Below the pieces are notes generated by a model. That model saw nothing but the letters and a program-made list of their open reading frames with translations. It was not told where the DNA came from and searched no databases. A stretch of 64,000 nt of DNA from CAVZZG01 sp963779685. Lineage in GTDB: Bacteria; Actinomycetota; Thermoleophilia; Gaiellales; F1-60-MAGs149. Position 1 is the stretch's first letter. Each line of letters begins with the position of its first letter. The position numbers and the translations under genes were made by a program. The stretch is from positions 62,001 through 126,000 of the forward strand of contig CAVZZG010000001.1 in assembly GCA_963779685.1 (NCBI GenBank), given 5' to 3'. Positions 40,193 to 48,696 of the stretch are shown in pieces.

Positions 40193-41394
40193 CAGCCCGC
40201 CGCTGAGAAGAGGACCTTGTAGGTGGCCTTGTTGTTGGCGGTGTTCGTCTCGCCGTCGACCGGGTCGACCACGATCTTGATCGTCTGCGCCGTGCCGTCG
40301 AGCGACGGCTCGATCGGGAAGGTCACGTCGGCCGTGCGCCCGGCCGCGAAGACCGCGATCGTCTGCGGGTTGCCGATCTCCTGGCCGTCGACGAAGGCGT
40401 GCACGACGACGTTCGTCTCCTGGTAGTTCCCGCCGTTCGAGATCGTCGCGACGATGACGTTCTTGCCGACATCACGGGCGCCGACGACCGTCGTCGAGCC
40501 GGTCGAGACCTGCTTGCCGTTGACCACGACCTGCTTGATGCCGGTGCCGTGCAGCTTGCCGGGTTGCGTCCCGCCGCCCGAGTTGTTGCCTCCGGGTGAC
40601 GTGGAGGGCGTGCCGCCGATGATCGTCACCAGCCGTTCGCCCATGCCGCTCGGCGTCACGAACTCGAGCATGGGCGGGTTCATCCACTGCGAGTCGGTGA
40701 ACGCGGCCTCGCCGGTGATGTTCTTCTCCTTCAGGACCGCCGTGGCGGGGCCCTTGAACGAGTCGGAGTAGACGATGTCGCCCGCCAGGACGCGCGCGAG
40801 CAGCATCGACAGCTCCGCCGCCTGCTCGGCTGCGATACCCGTCTTGTCGTCGTACGTCTTGAAGACCAGCGGCAGCGCCTTCGCCATGCCCTGCAGTCCG
40901 TTGAGACGCAGCTGCTGGGCCTCGACGGCCTCGCGGTTGACCTCCGACATGGCGGACGGCGGGCTCACTGCCTTGGCATCGGTCACGACGGACTGCTGGA
41001 GCTTGACCTGGGCGGCGATCGACGCCACGAGCCCCTCGGATGTCTGCCCCTGCTTGAGGAACGCGTTGCGTAGCTTGGCGCCGACCGTGTTCGAGTTGGC
41101 GGTGACCGCGTTCATGGTGCGCACGTAGCTCTTGTACGCGCTCACCTCGTTGTCGCGCTGGCAGCGCTTGACGTACCAGTAGCCCCCGAAGCCGATGACC
41201 ACGATCGCGATCACGAGGATCAGGATCCGCCGCCATTGCGGTCCGCCGCCGCCGCCCGAGGGCGGGTCCTCGTCGTCGTGATCGTCCTCGTCCTTGCGTC
41301 CGGGCATGCGGAGTCTGCGACGCTCCTTTTGGGGCTCGTCGCCTGTCTCGAAGTCGAAGTCGAGCTCTTCGAAGAAGAACTGGAACGGGAGCAT
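40192..41394 (-). CDS. Membrane-anchored protein with C-terminal CARDB-like domain
   Basis: A 400-residue protein. An acidic, Gly-rich N-terminus leads to one membrane helix (ILILVIAIVVIGFGGYWYV, around residues 55-75). A helical extracytoplasmic region and a C-terminal Ig-like domain follow (GKNVIVATISNGGNYQETNVVVHAF, ending NTANNKATYKVLF), resembling CARDB adhesion domains. The start is uncertain; the ATG at 41307 is an alternative. It is divergent from the Ser/Thr kinase gene and coupled to the DUF4446 gene. The role is unknown, probably at the cell envelope. Confidence 0.7.
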   Translation of the reverse strand: MLPFQFFFEELDFDFETGDEPQKERRRLRMPGRKDEDDHDDEDPPSGGGGGPQWRRILILVIAIVVIGFGGYWYVKRCQRDNEVSAYKSYVRTMNAVTANSNTVGAKLRNAFLKQGQTSEGLVASIAAQVKLQQSVVTDAKAVSPPSAMSEVNREAVEAQQLRLNGLQGMAKALPLVFKTYDDKTGIAAEQAAELSMLLARVLAGDIVYSDSFKGPATAVLKEKNITGEAAFTDSQWMNPPMLEFVTPSGMGERLVTIIGGTPSTSPGGNNSGGGTQPGKLHGTGIKQVVVNGKQVSTGSTTVVGARDVGKNVIVATISNGGNYQETNVVVHAFVDGQEIGNPQTIAVFAAGRTADVTFPIEPSLDGTAQTIKIVVDPVDGETNTANNKATYKVLFSAAG

Positions 41395-41475
41395 CGCGAA
41401 AGCGGAGGGCGTGCTGAACCGCGCCCGCAGCTGTGCCACGATACCACGCGGCATCGGACGCAAGCGAGGGGCGTC

Positions 41476-43335
41476 GTGACGGCGCGGCCGGCGCGGAGCC
41501 GGCCCCAGGCGCCGGCGCTTTTCCCCGAGGGCCTCGTGGCGGAGCGGTTCGACGTCCGCACGGTGCTCGGGGTGGGTGGCACGGCGACCGTCTTCGAGGC
41601 GTTCGACCGTCAGCGCGGCGAGGCGGTGGCGCTGAAGGCGATGGCTCGCGACGAGCGCATGATGCGCCGCGCGCGGCGCGAGCTGAAGGTTGCCGCCGCG
41701 CTCGACCACCCGGCGATCGTCCGGCTCCTCGATTCGGTCGAGCACGGCGACTACGTCTACGTGGTGTTCGAGCTCGTGCGCGGTGACGACCTGACGGCGG
41801 CGTTCCGGGACGGGCTGCTCGACGACGCCGGCGTGCTTCGCGCGGTCGCGGCGGTTTCCGATGCACTCGCCCACGCGCATGGCCGAGGCGTCGTCCACCG
41901 CGACGTCAAGCCGGGCAACGTGCTGCTTCGCGACGACGGCGTGCTGAAGCTGACCGACTTCGGCATCGCCCTGATCGACCAGCCCGACGCGACCATCGAC
42001 GATCGGCTGCTGGGAACGCTGTCCTACATGGCGCCGGAACAGGCGCTCGGCTCGGAGGTCACCGGTGCGGCGGACGTGTGGTCGGCCGCGCTGATGGTCT
42101 ACGAAGCCCTCGTGGGCGACAACCCGTACCGGGCGTCGACGCCGCGCGAGCTGGCCGACCGGCACACGGCCGTGCAGCTCTCGATCGCGGTGCCGCGTCC
42201 GGATCTGCCATCCGTCGTGCTGCGGCACGTCGACCGGGCGCTCTCCCGCGACCCTTCCAAGCGCCCCTCGGCCGCCCAGCTACGGGACGCGCTGCTGGCG
42301 GGTGCCCGGGCGCTCGAGCGCGGTCTCGCGGGCGATCTCACGCACGAGCCCGACATCCTCGACGAGCCCGTGCGCAAGCCCCGGAAGTGGCCGCGCCCCT
42401 GGAAGCACGCGGCTGCGGCCGTGCGTCGCGTGCGCGCGCCGGCCCGGCTCGCGGTCGTCCCCGACATCGACGAGCAGGTCGAAGGGCCGCGCTGGCAGGC
42501 GGTCGCGGACTGGCTCGGCCGCCCCCTCGTGCATCCGGCGAGGCGAGCGGCGCTCGTGCGTCCGGCGGCCGCGGCACTCGCGGGCGTCGCCAGCGCCGCC
42601 GCGCTCGGAGCACTGCCCTTCTATCCGCCCCGCCTGGCGCTCGGGCTGGGCCTCCTGATCGGACTGCTGGCACTCGTCCGTCCCGGCTTCGCCATGGTCG
42701 TGGCCGCCGGTCTCGCGATCCCGCTGGCCGGCAACCTCTCGCTCGGACTGGTACCCATCGCCTGCGCGGCGCTTGCCGTGTGGCTCGTGGCCTTCCGCGG
42801 CGCGTCGCGGCGGGCATTCCTCCCGGCACTGGCTCCCATCGCCTGCTTCACGTGTCTCTGGCCGCTGTACCTGCTGGCCGCCGGGACTGCGCGTCGCGCC
42901 CACGTGCGCTTCGCTCTCGGGGCAGCCGGGCCGCTCGTCACGGCGTTCGCGTTCGGGGTCGTCGGGCGGGTATCGCCGCTCGGCTTCGGGATCCCCGGAG
43001 CGGGCCTGTCCGGGCGGATCGCCGGATCGGAGGACCTCGTCGCCGTGGGCGCCGCGGTGTGGAGCGCCACCGGCGCAGCCCTCGTCCTGCAGGCGCTCGG
43101 CTGGGGCCTGCTGGCCGTCACCGCGCTGCCGGTCTTCCGGCTGACCGGCGCCCGGCTTCGCTGGTTCGCCGCCGCCTGGCTCACCTGCGGCCTCGCGGCG
43201 ACGGCGCTGCCGCTCGCGCTCGCCGGTGTCGCCACCCCCGGCGTGCGGGCGGCAGTGGGCGTCGCGGCCGGGGCTATACTCCTCGGATTCCGCTCGGTCG
43301 CGCGGCAGCCGGAGCCTGCGGGTGATGGCGAGTGA
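41476..43335 (+). CDS. Serine/threonine protein kinase with polytopic membrane tail
   Basis: A 619-residue protein. The kinase domain occupies about residues 20-290: LGVGGTATVFEAF loop, Lys in VALKAM, catalytic HRDVKPGNVLL, DFG, and YMAPEQA. The last ~230 residues contain several hydrophobic segments rather than the single helix plus PASTA repeats of PknB. It opens the envelope-signalling cluster. The GTG start has GAGGGG just upstream. Its end overlaps the region before fhaA. Confidence 0.9.
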   Translation: MTARPARSRPQAPALFPEGLVAERFDVRTVLGVGGTATVFEAFDRQRGEAVALKAMARDERMMRRARRELKVAAALDHPAIVRLLDSVEHGDYVYVVFELVRGDDLTAAFRDGLLDDAGVLRAVAAVSDALAHAHGRGVVHRDVKPGNVLLRDDGVLKLTDFGIALIDQPDATIDDRLLGTLSYMAPEQALGSEVTGAADVWSAALMVYEALVGDNPYRASTPRELADRHTAVQLSIAVPRPDLPSVVLRHVDRALSRDPSKRPSAAQLRDALLAGARALERGLAGDLTHEPDILDEPVRKPRKWPRPWKHAAAAVRRVRAPARLAVVPDIDEQVEGPRWQAVADWLGRPLVHPARRAALVRPAAAALAGVASAAALGALPFYPPRLALGLGLLIGLLALVRPGFAMVVAAGLAIPLAGNLSLGLVPIACAALAVWLVAFRGASRRAFLPALAPIACFTCLWPLYLLAAGTARRAHVRFALGAAGPLVTAFAFGVVGRVSPLGFGIPGAGLSGRIAGSEDLVAVGAAVWSATGAALVLQALGWGLLAVTALPVFRLTGARLRWFAAAWLTCGLAATALPLALAGVATPGVRAAVGVAAGAILLGFRSVARQPEPAGDGE

Positions 43336-43373
43336 CCCGAACGCGGAGCACGACCCTTCCGAGACCGAGCGAA

Positions 43374-44276
43374 ATGGGCATCTTCCGCCGAATAGAGTCA
43401 GGGCTGGAGCGGGCCTTCGAGGGTGGCTTCGGCCGCACCTTCAAGTCCCACGTCCAGCCTGCAGAGATCGCACGCAAGCTCCGCAAGGAGATGGACGACC
43501 ACCGCACGATCTCCGTCTCCCAGGTCTACGTGCCGAACATCTACACGGTCTACCTCGCCCCGACCGACCGTGACCAGTTCCTGACGTTCGAGGCCTCGCT
43601 CCGCACCGAGCTCGCCTCCTACCTCACCGACTACGCCACGCGGCAGGTCTACTCGCTGCCGGGCAAGGTCAGGGTCGTGATCGAGACCGCCGACGACCTC
43701 GATGTCGGCATGTTCGGCATCGCCGTCGCGACCGAGGAGGAACCTCGCATGCCCGAGCCGGGCATGCCTCCGCACTCCGAGCGTGCGCGGCTGGCGCCGG
43801 ACTCGGAGCCGAGCCTGCCGCCGGAGTTCGAGGAGGAAGCGCTCGCGCCGGTCGACTTCGAGCCCGCGGCGAGTCCGGCCGCGCCGGCGGCGCCGGCCGC
43901 GGTGGTGGCGTCCGCAGCGGCAGCCGGCCCCGACGCCCCGGCAGCCTCGGAGACCGCGCTCCTGACGGCCCGCGAGGCCGCCGCGGCCGACCTCGCGCGG
44001 GATCGCTATCGACTGAAGTGGGACGGTGGCGAGATCGGCATCGACCGGCGGGCGATCGTGATCGGCCGCAGCCGCGAATGCGACGTGGTGCTCGACGACC
44101 GGAACGTGTCGCGAAGGCACGCCGAGCTCGTTCGCGACGGCGATGGCTTCGTGCTGCGCGATCTCGATTCGACGAACGGCTGCTCCGTCAACGGTCGGCG
44201 CATCCGGTCAGCGCCGGTCACCACCGGCGACAGCATCGTGGTCGGCTCGACCTCGCTCACACTCGAACGCCACTAG
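43374..44276 (+). CDS. fhaA: FhaA-like protein (DUF3662 and FHA domains)
   Basis: A 300-residue protein starting MGIFRRIESGLERAFEGGFGRTF, the conserved DUF3662 N-terminus. A Pro/Ala-rich linker (residues ~130-200) leads to a C-terminal FHA domain (IVIGRSRECDVVLDDRNVSRRHAEL, LDSTNGCSVNG). FHA domains bind phosphothreonine, here probably on the cluster's kinases or the flippase complex. The ATG at 43374 is preferred over upstream GTG because the family starts there. Confidence 0.93.
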   Translation: MGIFRRIESGLERAFEGGFGRTFKSHVQPAEIARKLRKEMDDHRTISVSQVYVPNIYTVYLAPTDRDQFLTFEASLRTELASYLTDYATRQVYSLPGKVRVVIETADDLDVGMFGIAVATEEEPRMPEPGMPPHSERARLAPDSEPSLPPEFEEEALAPVDFEPAASPAAPAAPAAVVASAAAAGPDAPAASETALLTAREAAAADLARDRYRLKWDGGEIGIDRRAIVIGRSRECDVVLDDRNVSRRHAELVRDGDGFVLRDLDSTNGCSVNGRRIRSAPVTTGDSIVVGSTSLTLERH

Positions 44277-44280
44277 AGCC

Positions 44281-44778
44281 GTGGTCGAGCAGGCGCTTCT
44301 CGTCGCCCGCGTGGCCTTCGTGGTACTCCTCTACCTCTTCATCTGGCGCGTGGTGAAACTCGCCGTCCGCGACGTGCGCGCGCCGCAGGAGAGCCTGATC
44401 ATCTCGCCGGAGGCGGCGCGGGCGGCCGGTCTCGGGACGGCTGCACCGCCCCCGAAGACCCCGGCCCGGCCCGGGCCGCGGCACCTCTACATCCTCCAGA
44501 GCCCGGTCTTCCCGGCCGGTGCCCGGGTCGTGCTGGACGAGGACGTCGTCTTCGGGCGGGCTGAAGGGTGCGACGTCGTGCTCGACGCCGACGAGACCGC
44601 CTCGGGCCGCCACGCGCGCGTATTCCACCGCGATGGCCAGGTGCTGGTGGAGGACCTCGGCTCGACCAACGGCACCTTCGTCAACGGCCGCCGGGTCGGC
44701 GGGGATACCCTGCTTGCGGTGGGCGACCGGGTGACCGTCGGCGCGACCGAGCTCGAGCTGCGGGCAGGCGCGGCATGA
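44281..44778 (+). CDS. fhaB: FhaB-like membrane-anchored FHA protein
   Basis: A 165-residue protein with an N-terminal membrane helix (VARVAFVVLLYLFIWRVV) and a C-terminal FHA domain (VFGRAEGCDVVLDADETASGRHARV, LGSTNGTFVNG). It matches FhaB/FipA-type proteins that link septal peptidoglycan synthesis to Ser/Thr phosphorylation. The stop overlaps the phosphatase start. Confidence 0.92.
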   Translation: MVEQALLVARVAFVVLLYLFIWRVVKLAVRDVRAPQESLIISPEAARAAGLGTAAPPPKTPARPGPRHLYILQSPVFPAGARVVLDEDVVFGRAEGCDVVLDADETASGRHARVFHRDGQVLVEDLGSTNGTFVNGRRVGGDTLLAVGDRVTVGATELELRAGAA

Positions 44779-45893
44779 CCTCGATCAGCGAACACGCCGC
44801 CGCGACGCACACCGGCCAGGTACGCCGGTCGAACGAGGACTCCTACCTCGTGTCGCCGCCGCTGTTCGTCGTGGCCGACGGCATGGGCGGGGCCCGCGCC
44901 GGCGAGGTTGCCTCCCGGATCTGCGTCGACACGTTCCGCGACATGGCCGGTGCGATCGGCATGCCGGACGAGCTGCTCGAGCGGGTGATCGTCGAGGCCA
45001 ACCAGCGGATCCACGTCAAGGCGATCGCCGACCCGGCGCTGGGCGGCATGGGCACGACGGTCACGGCTGCACTGCTGGTGGATGACACGGTCACGATCGG
45101 TCACGTGGGCGACTCGCGCGCCTACCGGCTCCGGGGCGGCACGTGCGAACAGCTCACCGAGGATCACTCCCTCGTGGGCGAACTGCTGCGCACCGGCGCG
45201 ATCACCGCCGAGGAGGCCGCCGTCCACCCACAGCGGGCGATCATCACCCGCGTGCTCGGTACCGAACCGGACGTCCTGGTCGATACGGTCAGTGCCGGCG
45301 CCGAGACGGGCGACGTGTTCATGCTGTGCTCGGACGGCCTGACCTCGATGGTCACGGCGGAGCGGCTGGCCGGAATCGTGGCGTCCGCGCCCTCGCTCGA
45401 CAACGCCTGCCGCGCGCTCGTCCAGGCCGCCAACGCGGCCGGCGGCGACGACAACATCACCGTGGTCCTCTTCCGGATCGGCGAGCCACCGGACGTGGTC
45501 CCGGCCGCGTCCGAGGTACCCGCAATCAGCCTCCGCGACGTCGCCGACGAGCGGTCGCGACCCTCGGGCGGCCGCCGTCTGCTGATCGGGCTCGCCGTGC
45601 TGCTCGCCACCGCCGCCGCCGCGCTCGGCGGCGCGGCCTTCGTGCGCTGGTCGCATTTCGTCGGCGCCACCGGCGATGGCCGCATCGCCGTGTACCAAGG
45701 CGTGCCGATCGATCTGGCTGGCGGTGTCCGGCTCTACCGGCGGGTCGGGGTCACGACGCTGCCCGTGAGCGCCCTCACCCGCAGCGAGCGGGCGGCGCTG
45801 CTCGACCACTCGCTCGGCTCGTCGCACGACACCTGGTCGCGGATCACCCAGCTGCCGGCCTACGACTACTTCGGCGGGGCGCCGAGCACGTGA
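44775..45893 (+). CDS. pstP: PP2C-type protein phosphatase PstP
   Basis: A 372-residue protein. The PP2C domain (residues ~1-240) has the metal motifs RRSNEDSYL, ADGMGG, GDSRAYRL, CSDGLTSMV and GGDDNITVV. A linker, one membrane helix (LLIGLAVLLATAAAALGGAAF) and a ~90-residue external domain follow. It reverses phosphorylation by the cluster's kinases. ATGA and GTGA overlaps tie it to fhaB and rodA. Confidence 0.95.
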   Translation: MTSISEHAAATHTGQVRRSNEDSYLVSPPLFVVADGMGGARAGEVASRICVDTFRDMAGAIGMPDELLERVIVEANQRIHVKAIADPALGGMGTTVTAALLVDDTVTIGHVGDSRAYRLRGGTCEQLTEDHSLVGELLRTGAITAEEAAVHPQRAIITRVLGTEPDVLVDTVSAGAETGDVFMLCSDGLTSMVTAERLAGIVASAPSLDNACRALVQAANAAGGDDNITVVLFRIGEPPDVVPAASEVPAISLRDVADERSRPSGGRRLLIGLAVLLATAAAALGGAAFVRWSHFVGATGDGRIAVYQGVPIDLAGGVRLYRRVGVTTLPVSALTRSERAALLDHSLGSSHDTWSRITQLPAYDYFGGAPST

Positions 45894-47188
45894 TCGCCCG
45901 GCTGCGCACGCCGCGCAACCGCGAACTCGTCAACCTGATCCCGGTCGGCCTCTTGACGGTCGTCGGGTTCGGGGCGGTGTTCATCGCGAGCGAGAACGAC
46001 ATCTCCCGGGCATCGCTGTCCTACGCGGGGTTCTTTCTCGCGCTGTTCGCCGCGGCGCACCTCGTGATGCGCATCGCGCTGCCCTACGCCGACCCGTACA
46101 TCCTGCCGATCGCCGCCCTGCTGACGGCGATCGGCGAGGTCGAGATCTACCGCATCAACCCGACGCTCGCCCGCGATCAGGCGGTCTGGGTGGCCCTCGG
46201 GGTGGCCGTCTTCGCGGCGATCGTCCTCGGCGTGCGCGATGCGCGGCGCCTCGAGCGGTTCCGCTACACCTGCGGTGTGCTGGCGGTGGCGCTGCTCGCG
46301 GCGACCGTCGTGGTCGGCTCGGAGGTGAACGGCGCGCGTCTCTGGCTCCGCTTCGGCGGTTACCAGATCCAGCCGGGGGAGTTCGCGAAGGTGCTGCTCG
46401 TCATCTTCATGGCCGGGTACCTGCGGGACAACCGCGACGTGCTCGCGAACCCTGCGAGGAAGGTGCTCGGTGTCCGTGTCCCGGCCTTGCGGCACGCCAT
46501 GCCGCTCCTGGCGATGTGGGGTGCGTCGCTCCTGCTGCTCGTCTCCGTCAACGACTTCGGTTCGTCGCTGCTCTACTTCGCGGTCTTCCTGGCGCTCGTC
46601 TACGTCGCCACCGGGCGCTGGCTGTACGTCGCCGCGGGCCTGGGCACCTTCGCGATCGGCGCGGTCGGCGCCGCCCGGGCCGCGCCCCACGTGCTCGAGC
46701 GCGTCCACACGTGGATCGATCCCTGGAAGACGCCGCGCACGACGGGCTACCAGGTGATCCAGTCGCTCTACACGATCGCCGACGGCGGCATCTTCGGTAC
46801 CGGGCTCGGACGTGGCTTCGTGTTGATCGGGACGCGCCCGGTGATCCCGGACGCCCAGACCGACTTCATCTTCGCCGTGATCGCCTCGGAGACGGGGCTG
46901 GCGGGCGCTGCGGGGCTGCTGCTGCTGTACCTGGTGTTCGTGTACCGCGGCTTCAAGATCGCAACCGTCGCCGATGATGGCTTCTCGAAGCTCCTGGCGG
47001 CCGGCCTGGCCTTCGCGGTCGGCTTCCAGGCCTTCGTGATCGTCGGCGGCGTGGTGAAGCTGCTCCCGCTGACGGGTATCACGCTGCCCTTCGTGTCGTA
47101 CGGCGGGTCGTCGATCGTGGCGAACTTCGCCCTGCTCGCCCTGCTGGCGTGCGTGTCGGATCGGGCCAACCGGGGGCCGGCCCTGTGA
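45890..47188 (+). CDS. rodA: FtsW/RodA/SpoVE family glycosyltransferase
   Basis: A 432-residue SEDS protein with about ten membrane helices. The conserved YQIQPGEFAKV, the large loop around DPWKTPRTTGYQVIQSLYTIADGGIFGTGLG, and the C-terminal LPLTGITLPFVSYGGSS are all present. SEDS proteins polymerise lipid II into glycan strands with a class B PBP, which is the next gene. RodA rather than FtsW is favoured by the cluster context. Confidence 0.94.
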   Translation: MIARLRTPRNRELVNLIPVGLLTVVGFGAVFIASENDISRASLSYAGFFLALFAAAHLVMRIALPYADPYILPIAALLTAIGEVEIYRINPTLARDQAVWVALGVAVFAAIVLGVRDARRLERFRYTCGVLAVALLAATVVVGSEVNGARLWLRFGGYQIQPGEFAKVLLVIFMAGYLRDNRDVLANPARKVLGVRVPALRHAMPLLAMWGASLLLLVSVNDFGSSLLYFAVFLALVYVATGRWLYVAAGLGTFAIGAVGAARAAPHVLERVHTWIDPWKTPRTTGYQVIQSLYTIADGGIFGTGLGRGFVLIGTRPVIPDAQTDFIFAVIASETGLAGAAGLLLLYLVFVYRGFKIATVADDGFSKLLAAGLAFAVGFQAFVIVGGVVKLLPLTGITLPFVSYGGSSIVANFALLALLACVSDRANRGPAL

Positions 47189-48645
47189 ACGGCCGCATCA
47201 CGGGGCTCTTCCGGGTCCTCGCGGTCGGCCTCGTGGCGCTGATCGCCGCGTGCTCGTACTGGCAGGTCTGGGCCGCGCCGTCGCTGGAGGCCCGGCGCGA
47301 CAACCCGCGCCTGGTGTACAAGGAGCTGTCCATCAAGCGCGGCGAGATCCTGGCCGCCGACGGCACCGTGCTCGCGACCAACCGGCCGCGCCGCGTCAAC
47401 GGCCGCACCCTGTACTACCGCCGCTATCCCCTCGGCGGCGTGACGGCGCACGCGGTCGGCTACTCCTCGATCGAAGCGAGCCGCACCGGCATCGAGCAGT
47501 CGTGGAACGACTACCTGACGGGCGCCAACACCGACCTGTCAGGCGGGCTGGCCCGCCTGACGAGCTCGCTGACGGGCAGCGTGGTGCAGGGCAACGACGT
47601 GGTTCTGTCGCTCGACATCCGCGGTCAGAAGGCGGCCTATGCCGCGCTCCGGGCGTCCGGGCACCGAGGTGCGGTGGTCGCCCTGGAACCCTCGACGGGG
47701 CGGGTGCTGGTGCTGGCGAGCTATCCGAGCTTCAACCCCAATGGCGTCGACCGGGATTTCACCGCCGTGCAGGCGGCCCCGGGGGCACCGCTCCTGGATC
47801 GCGTCACCCAGGGGCTGTACCCGCCAGGTTCGACGTTCAAGGTCGTCACGGCGTCGGCGGCGCTCGACAGCGGCGTCTACACACCCCAGTCGATGTTCAA
47901 GGGCGGCCGGTGCATCAACGTCACCGGCCCCCCGCTGTGCAATGCGGCGGGCGAGCTCGCGCCCGATCCCAACTCGCTCGAGCTGGCGCTGGTGCACTCG
48001 TACAACACGACCTTCGCGCAGGTCGGCGAAGGCATCGGACGATCGACGCTCGAGCGCTACATGCAGCTGCTCGGGTTCTGGCAGTCGCCACCGATCGATC
48101 TGCCCACGGACGAGGTCGTCCCCTCGGGCACGTACCGGCGACCCGGGGTCGTCTCGCGGCCCGGCCGGCCCATGGATGTGGCGCGGGTCGCCATCGGCCA
48201 GGCGAACCTGCTCGCGACGCCTCTGCAGATGGCGATGGTGACGGCCGCGGTCGCCGACGGCGGCCAGGTCATGCGCCCCCACCTCGTCGATCGCGTCCGC
48301 GCACCCGACGGGCACACCGTCACGCGGGTCGCCCCGGAATCGCTCGGATCGGCCTTCACCTCCACCACCGCCGCGACCCTGACGGGGATCATGCAGCGGG
48401 TCGTGGACGAGGGCACGGGTCAGGCAGCGCAGATCGGCGGGCTGGCGGTGGCGGGCAAGACGGGCACCGCGCAGACCGGGCGGCGGGACGCTGCGGGGCA
48501 ACCGCTGAACGATGCGTGGTTCGTCGCCTTCGCGCCGGTGGTCAGCCCGCGGATCGCCATCGCCGTGGTCGTCGAGGACACGCCGCGGTACGGCGGCGAG
48601 GTCGCCGCGCCCATCGTGCGCCGCGTGCTGGAGGCCCTCCGGTGA
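47185..48645 (+). CDS. pbpA: Class B penicillin-binding protein (PbpA)
   Basis: A 486-residue transpeptidase with an N-terminal membrane anchor (residues ~8-28), a dimerisation domain, and the penicillin-binding domain. The catalytic serine is in STFK (216-219), with SYN in HSYNTT and KTG in AGKTGTAQ. It crosslinks glycan made by the SEDS protein whose stop overlaps its GTG. Confidence 0.95.
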   Translation: MNGRITGLFRVLAVGLVALIAACSYWQVWAAPSLEARRDNPRLVYKELSIKRGEILAADGTVLATNRPRRVNGRTLYYRRYPLGGVTAHAVGYSSIEASRTGIEQSWNDYLTGANTDLSGGLARLTSSLTGSVVQGNDVVLSLDIRGQKAAYAALRASGHRGAVVALEPSTGRVLVLASYPSFNPNGVDRDFTAVQAAPGAPLLDRVTQGLYPPGSTFKVVTASAALDSGVYTPQSMFKGGRCINVTGPPLCNAAGELAPDPNSLELALVHSYNTTFAQVGEGIGRSTLERYMQLLGFWQSPPIDLPTDEVVPSGTYRRPGVVSRPGRPMDVARVAIGQANLLATPLQMAMVTAAVADGGQVMRPHLVDRVRAPDGHTVTRVAPESLGSAFTSTTAATLTGIMQRVVDEGTGQAAQIGGLAVAGKTGTAQTGRRDAAGQPLNDAWFVAFAPVVSPRIAIAVVVEDTPRYGGEVAAPIVRRVLEALR

Positions 48646-48696
48646 CGGTCGCCCCGAGGTTCCCGTGACACAATCCCGCGAGCGTCAGGCTGCCGT